Below, piece after piece: positions 34,300 through 40,814 of a stretch of 40,814 bases of DNA; position 1 is the first letter of the stretch, and each line of letters starts with the position of its first letter. Origin of the DNA: Planctomycetota bacterium. GTDB taxonomy: Bacteria > Planctomycetota > J058 > JAJDCP01. Under the pieces are notes generated by a model that was not told the origin of the DNA, searched no databases, and saw nothing but the letters and a program-made list of their open reading frames with translations. The stretch lies in the NCBI GenBank assembly GCA_029260765.1, contig JAJDCP010000021.1:1-40814 (forward strand), given 5' to 3'. A program made the position numbers and the translations under genes.

Positions 34300-35130
34300 A
34301 TACGCACAACCTCACCCATCTGAAGCCCGCACACCCCGTCAAAGCCCCCGAATCTCACGCCTTTCTTCATCGCCCCCGATCGAGCCCGCAATGCAGAGCT
34401 GACTGTCGCTCGCGCCACCGCACGCGGCGCCTCCTTTTCACCCCAGTGGGGTGGCCGTGGTTCAGGCTCCGCGCACTCAGGCATATGATCCACGGTCCCT
34501 CAATGAGCCTGCGTGCAAGGACCTTGGAGAGTGTGCACACGCTCATCAAGTCGTTCTACGCGACGTAATCCCGGCTCGCGTGTACCGCCGAGGTGCTCGC
34601 TCTACCGGCGATGGGTGGGCTCGCCCATGAGGTACTGGCAGACCCCGACAGCTTCCCCGGAGTTTCAGGGGTCAAAAGCGCAGAAGTCGAGATGCTGGTA
34701 GGCCGGCTGGCGGGAAGCACATGCGTCGCATGGCTCTTTGCCGAAGCCGTGGACGAGGGGCCCCCCCATCGGGCGCTGCGAACCTGAGTTGCGCGAACTG
34801 GCTCGTGCCGTATCTCGAAGAGCACCCGGTGCATCCCTTCATCACGTCTGACCTCCAAGCGCCTCCACGCGACGACGAGCATGGGCTCTGGTTCCGAAGC
34901 TTTGGCCTTCCAGCCGTTTGCGGTGCCTGGGACGGCCGTTCGCTGCGCCTGCCGCCTAGATGTTTGGCGAAGCCGCCCATTTTTTTGCCATAACGTGAAC
35001 AATATTCACGAGGTGATCGGCATTCTCGGATTGGCACAGGAGTTGCTCAGTGATCCCGTGTCGCGTCGAAAACTACCCGGCACACAACCGCCAGGAAGAC
35101 AAAGGCGCCCGTCAACGCAACCCGAAGGAG
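34300..35130. other. degenerate stretch without a confident gene
   Basis: Short frames such as + 34605-34785 (HEVLADPDSFPGVSGVKSAE then VEMLVGRLAGSTCVAWLF) look protein-like, and a second piece (NWLVPYLEEHPVHPFITSDL) follows in another frame from about 34780. They may be a frameshifted relic of one gene. I do not recognise it. Confidence 0.4.
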
Positions 35131-35136
35131 ACAGCC

Positions 35137-35229
35137 ATGAGAATCAAGACCCGCCTCAAAGCAGGACCCAAAAAACCGATCTGTGCCGTTTGCTCCATCG
35201 ACTTTCCCGTGCGGCCACGTCCGTCCTAA
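35137..35229 (+). CDS. 30-residue peptide gene, possible ribosomal-peptide precursor
   Basis: ATG 35137 has AAGGAG six bases upstream, one of the best ribosome sites in the window, and the frame ends at TAA 35227. The peptide begins MRIKTRLKAG, a pattern (M-x-x-KT-x-x-KAG) that I recall, without being able to check, in short orphan peptides of several phyla. It continues with a CAVC pair and a proline/arginine-rich tail ending RPRPS. No modifying enzyme or transporter is nearby, so the product and role are open. A short hairpin (35284-35297, CTTCGGTTCCGAAG) follows. Confidence 0.5.
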   Translation: MRIKTRLKAGPKKPICAVCSIDFPVRPRPS

Positions 35230-35336
35230 GGCCCTGCGCCGGAGTTCCCATCTTGCCACCTTGCAAACGGTATAGGGGACCGTCTTCGGTTCCGAAGCAT
35301 CCTCCGAGAAGGCCTCAACCCAAGCCTTGACCCCCA

Positions 35337-35852
35337 TCACTCCAGATCAAAGAACGCCTCGAGGCTGACCGGGCGACCTTCCACCGTCCCCTCAGACGGC
35401 GCACCTTTCACGGTCCGGGACAAACACACACGGCGCGTAACGTCGGCGCGCTGTTGTAGTGCCTGCAGCCACTCCCAGCCAACGCGGCTCACCTCCAAAG
35501 TTGCTGCATCGATGCCCAGCGCCGGCAGGTGCTTGCGTCGAGACATGCCCTGGTAGAAGTCGACCACCGCCGGTGACACCTGCAGCGCCTCGCGCGCAAT
35601 GCGGACGCTGGTCTGGCTGACGAACGCCTCTTCGGCGGCCACCACGACCTCCGGGGCCAGGTGTTTGACTACCGCACCCAGGTGCAACCACCAACCGCAT
35701 ACGAGAGTCCCAGTTGGCAACGGCACGTCCAGCCTGGAAGGGCTTGCCAGACCCAAGTGCTTCGCCAGTCTACGGAAGTTGGCACCTCTGATCGGCCGAA
35801 TCGTGATTCCCCCAAGACAACGCGGTCTAGCCACAACACCGCCAAGCCTCAC
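35337..35852 (-). CDS. orphan protein (up to 171 aa)
   Basis: Frame with protein-like composition in its last 120 residues: VVKHLAPEVVVAAEEAFVSQ, SVRIAREALQVSPAVVDFYQ and VGWEWLQALQQRADVTRRVC, ending LEAFFDLE. The GTG at 35852 has no ribosome site, so the true start may be inside, or the gene may be a 3' remnant. No signal peptide. No family recognised. It is isolated between the peptide gene and a half palindrome. Confidence 0.5.
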   Translation of the reverse strand: MRLGGVVARPRCLGGITIRPIRGANFRRLAKHLGLASPSRLDVPLPTGTLVCGWWLHLGAVVKHLAPEVVVAAEEAFVSQTSVRIAREALQVSPAVVDFYQGMSRRKHLPALGIDAATLEVSRVGWEWLQALQQRADVTRRVCLSRTVKGAPSEGTVEGRPVSLEAFFDLE

Positions 35853-35966
35853 GGCTCGACTCTGGCTACATAGGGCACATGCCCTCGGACCGCGTTTTCC
35901 GGACGGATACGGCTCCGCCGGGGTAGGTTCTTCCTCTACCGAGCAACTCTCTCCTTCGACTCACAC

Positions 35967-35984
35967 ATAAACCCCTGCCCTACA
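35967..35984. repeat. half copy of the TGTAGGG palindrome
   Basis: ATAAACCCCTGCCCTACA matches the right arm of 12047-12107. The left arm is reduced to GGGGTAGG at about 35920. No gene in 35985-36068. Confidence 0.5.
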
Positions 35985-36068
35985 AGGAATAGCACTTGGC
36001 TGTCTGATGCACGTGGCCGAAAGAATACGATTGCTGGCGACACGTACCGTCTAGTTCGCGCTGAGTCG

Positions 36069-36773
36069 TCAGTCTTCACGCAGCAGCCGCATCACCGCCT
36101 CGCGCTCGTGTCCGACGGCTCCAGCATCGGTCTCGAACAGCCGGATCTGTGCCTCTGCTTCGGTCGCCAGAGCCTGACGCAAGCGCGTGGCGCGGGTGTA
36201 GAGATTGGCAGTGCTCCAGCCCAGCTCGGCCGCCAATGCGTCGACGGGCGGGCGGTCGACATTGAGCACCCAGCGTTCCAACAGCTGGCTGGAGCGGTCG
36301 TCGCCCAGCTGCTCCAGCCGGTCTCGCATCACGCTGATGGCGCGGGCCTGGATCTGCCGGGTCCATTCCCGCTCGAAGGCCTCATCCGGGTCGGCGGCCA
36401 CCGGCTCGAGGAAGGTGGAGCCTTCATCGTCGCTTTCCAACCAGACCAGCTTGTCCGGCCGGGCGCGTTGCTTGCGCCAGTCTTTGCGGCGCAGATTCTT
36501 CAGGCAAGCCAGCAGATAGCTGCGCAGGCGCCCCCGTTGCGGGTCGTAGCGTTCGAGCAGGGCGCCACGTCCAGAGAGAAAGAAGTCCTGCAAGAGATCG
36601 AGGGCCTGGTCGCGATCGCTCCCCGTACGTCGTAGATAGCGGAACAGGGGCGGCCAATAGCCGCGGAAGAAGCGTTCCCAGGCCTCGCGGAAACCTTCAT
36701 CACCGGGTCGTGCCAGGACTTCCACCAGAGAGAGGCGGGTGGACGGAAATTTTCCGTTGGGGGTGGAATGCAT
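36069..36773 (-). CDS. ECF-type RNA polymerase sigma factor
   Basis: 234 residues. Region 2 at about 30-95 (FFRGYWPPLFRYLRRTGSDR, DQALDLLQDFF, RLRSYLLACLKNLRR). Region 4 at about 155-205 (VDALAAELGWSTANLYTRAT with a helix-turn-helix). The YWPPLF and LLQDFF form is typical of large planctomycete-type sigma-70 relatives. A basic linker (KDWRKQRARP) joins them. No anti-sigma gene is adjacent; the kinase 88 bases upstream in the same orientation probably controls it. ATG 36773 chosen; no strong ribosome site. A copy of its 3' end is found at 31994-32245. Confidence 0.88.
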   Translation of the reverse strand: MHSTPNGKFPSTRLSLVEVLARPGDEGFREAWERFFRGYWPPLFRYLRRTGSDRDQALDLLQDFFLSGRGALLERYDPQRGRLRSYLLACLKNLRRKDWRKQRARPDKLVWLESDDEGSTFLEPVAADPDEAFEREWTRQIQARAISVMRDRLEQLGDDRSSQLLERWVLNVDRPPVDALAAELGWSTANLYTRATRLRQALATEAEAQIRLFETDAGAVGHEREAVMRLLRED

Positions 36774-36861
36774 GGAAGGGGCCTCGGGTCACGGCTGTCC
36801 TGAGCGACAGCGAGGACGTCCGCATAATACAACGGGGCAGGTGGGCCTGCCTGCGCTTTCC

Positions 36862-39335
<2,474 letters not shown>

Positions 39336-39336
<1 letters not shown>

Positions 39337-39911
39337 CAGTTGGCCGGAAGGTCGCCGGAGACGACCTCCTTGAAAGGCAGAGGCCCGTCTACATCCTGCA
39401 AGATTCCGGAGACCCGGATCGACTCCGGACGTGGACCCAAGACCAGAATCTCCCATTCCAGGATGCACTCACCAAATTCGATGCCCAACACCCGTTTGAT
39501 TTCAGGCTGCAGAAATCCCGCTCGACCCCAATAGCTGAAGAAAGCCCCATAGTAGAAGCCGCGCCCGTCACTTCCCCTAGAGGAGAAGCTCTTCTGGAAG
39601 CCCTCTGGGTTGGCCACCCCCTGGAGATATTCCGACTCGTCGGTGACTGCCAGCCATTGGCCGTCTCGCAGCACAGAGATCCGCACGGAATCGGGATCTG
39701 CCAGCTGCTGGACCCGGAGATTCGAGGTCAGGCGCACGGTTTCGTACTTCCCTCCGCTCCCGTGCCTGACGAGGAGACCCCCTACAAAGCGCCGATACAA
39801 CCGGGTGGATTGCTTCAGATCCGACTGACGGAGGGCCACAAGTGCGCCGACCACCAGGAGCAGACAGCCGAGCGCGAAGAACAGAACCAGCTTGCGGTTT
39901 TTGGGCGACAT
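39336..39911 (-). CDS. membrane-anchored protein of unknown function
   Basis: 191 residues, N-terminal membrane helix (8-28, LVLFFALGCLLLVVGALVAL) and an extracytoplasmic beta-rich part (YETVRLTSNLRVQQLADPDS, GFYYGAFFSYWGRAGF). First gene of a three-gene - strand unit with kinase and sigma factor, coupled to the kinase by a TGATG overlap. I infer a sensor or anchor partner of the kinase. No family recognised. GGAGGGAACA lies before the ATG. Confidence 0.75.
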
Positions 39912-40022
39912 TGTTCCCTCCAGGAATCGGGAGAGCTATCAGACCTGGTAGCCAGGTTCCACTATGCAGACGTTCTCTGGAGGATCAAGCGTCCGCCCGT
40001 TCGGACAGATCGTGTTGCCCTT

Positions 40023-40069
40023 CGAGGCAAGGGGGGCGCGCGTTTCTTGGGAGCCGCTCCCTTGCCTCG
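40023..40069 (+). promoter_or_regulatory. hairpin between divergent genes
   Basis: CGAGGCAAGGG (40023-40033) pairs with CCCTTGCCTCG (40059-40069), 11 perfect base pairs. A second short stem, CCCGATC...GATCGGG, is near 40131-40149. The region 39912-40228 separates divergent genes and holds no gene. The hairpin may lie in a 5' leader; its role is unknown. Confidence 0.4.
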
Positions 40070-40228
40070 GGGGGAGGCACACCCGGTTGCACACTTGGCA
40101 TGCCAACCCCAGCCAGTTATCGTGGGGGAAGCCCGATCATGGGGATCGGGCAGACAACCTGAGGGACCGATCCCGCCATAGCGGCGGCCGGTCCCCCCAC
40201 GGCACATAGCGTGCTCAGGAGACCTGCA

Positions 40229-40699
40229 ATGAGATCGGAAGCTCTACGACGTCTGGGAGAACTGTCCCAACGCCTCAATGCCGGGACCGACGGCATGACC
40301 CAGCGCATCAAGGACTTGGAAAAAACCCTCTACAAAATGCGTGTGGGGGTCTCTGTCTGGCTCGACGACATCAGCAGCGACGATATCGAAAGCTGTGGCC
40401 ACCAGATCGGTTACGTCAAGCTAAAGGACAAATGGCGCATCGTCGCGCGTGAGGTCCGCATCGGCACGGATGGTGGCGCGCAGAACCTCGGCCCCGGCAA
40501 CGAAACCATGGTGCTGAGCAAAGCTCCGAGGCTCGTGCGCATGCGGGGAGTGCAGAAGCTCGACGCGCTGGTCACGGCACTGACGGACAAAGTCGAGCGC
40601 TTCCTGGCGGGCTTGCCGCCTGCAGAGGAAGGCAGCGAGGTGCCTGACGCGGAGGTGGCCGCAGAGGTCGCTGAGCGTGAGTTAGACAGATGCGGGTGA
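40229..40699 (+). CDS. small orphan protein
   Basis: 156 residues from ATG 40229 (AGGAGA upstream; an earlier in-frame start at 40211 lacks one). A helical N-terminus (RLGELSQRLNAGTDGMTQRI) is followed by a beta part (MRVGVSVWLDDISSDDIESC, WRIVAREVRIGTDGG), then a helix (LDALVTALTDKVERFLAG) and an acidic tail. No signal peptide. Family not recognised. It faces away from the kinase unit and is followed by a dispersed palindrome. Confidence 0.72.
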   Translation: MRSEALRRLGELSQRLNAGTDGMTQRIKDLEKTLYKMRVGVSVWLDDISSDDIESCGHQIGYVKLKDKWRIVAREVRIGTDGGAQNLGPGNETMVLSKAPRLVRMRGVQKLDALVTALTDKVERFLAGLPPAEEGSEVPDAEVAAEVAERELDRCG

Positions 40700-40757
40700 G
40701 AGTCGGCATGAACAGCGGGTCTAGCCACATCAAATGTAGGCTCGTTGGTGCCGAAAA

Positions 40758-40814
40758 GTAGGGGCGGGGTTTACCCCCGCCCGTTCGCTCGGGAGGGGAT
40801 AAACCCCTCCCCTA
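40758..40814. repeat. TGTAGGG-type palindrome, second copy, cut by window end
   Basis: GTAGGGGCGGGGTTTACCCC then CGCCCGTTCGCTCGGGAGGG and GATAAACCCCTCCCCTA. Same element as 12047-12107, with compensating-looking changes (AGGGG/CCCCT) in the right arm. It could act as a transcription terminator for the gene ending at 40699, but no T-run is visible before the window ends. Confidence 0.7.

Overview
The window is GC-rich bacterial DNA with high coding density in its middle. I infer a Planctomycetota-type (less likely Myxococcota-type) chromosome. Reasons: two large modular Ser/Thr protein kinases, one with a DWG motif in place of DFG, a sulfatase-modifying-factor-like C-terminus and a neighbouring ECF-type sigma factor; large proteins without close recognisable families; and many small dispersed repeats. 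No rRNA, tRNA or CRISPR was seen, so the taxonomic call is inference.

Layout. 1-2190: a repeat-rich accessory region with the 3' part of a four-helix-bundle (S23/Avd-like) gene, a second, broken copy of such a gene, GC-rich low-complexity tracts and two copies of a downstream 'tail' repeat. 2193-4916: a membrane Ser/Thr kinase with a C-terminal FG-GAP-like beta-propeller. 5092-11800: a complete phosphate regulon block, phoB-phoR-pstS-pstC-pstA-pstB-phoU, all on the + strand. 11801-12677: gene-free, with palindromic repeats. 12678-15059: a GT4 glycosyltransferase, remnants of an acetyltransferase and another gene, and a small helical protein. 15235-21426: an exported M6-type metalloprotease with two PDZ domains, two beta-propeller proteins, a ketopantoate-reductase-like protein and a Dps. 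21671-31968: a small protein with a carboxypeptidase-regulatory-like fold, divergent from a tight three-gene operon of very large proteins (934, 701 and 1541 aa) that I cannot assign to a family. 31969-36068: a 4-kb gene graveyard holding a duplicated 3' end of the sigma gene, a subtilase propeptide scrap, a GxxExxY scrap, an IS630-type transposase remnant, tail repeats, tandem repeats, a tiny peptide gene and one orphan gene. 36069-39911 (- strand): membrane protein, Ser/Thr kinase with SUMF-like domain, and sigma factor. 40229-40699: a small orphan gene, then a palindromic repeat cut by the window end.

How the genes work together. PhoR/PhoB sense phosphate limitation with the PstSCAB transporter and PhoU. 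The 39911-36069 group looks like a signalling unit in which a kinase is encoded beside a sigma factor. The most unusual parts are the orphan three-gene operon, whose last protein has a lipid-binding (BPI/TULIP)-like look in its C-terminal half and a CxxCxGxG zinc-knuckle pair, and the four-helix-bundle gene plus tail repeat, which behaves like a multiplying unit.
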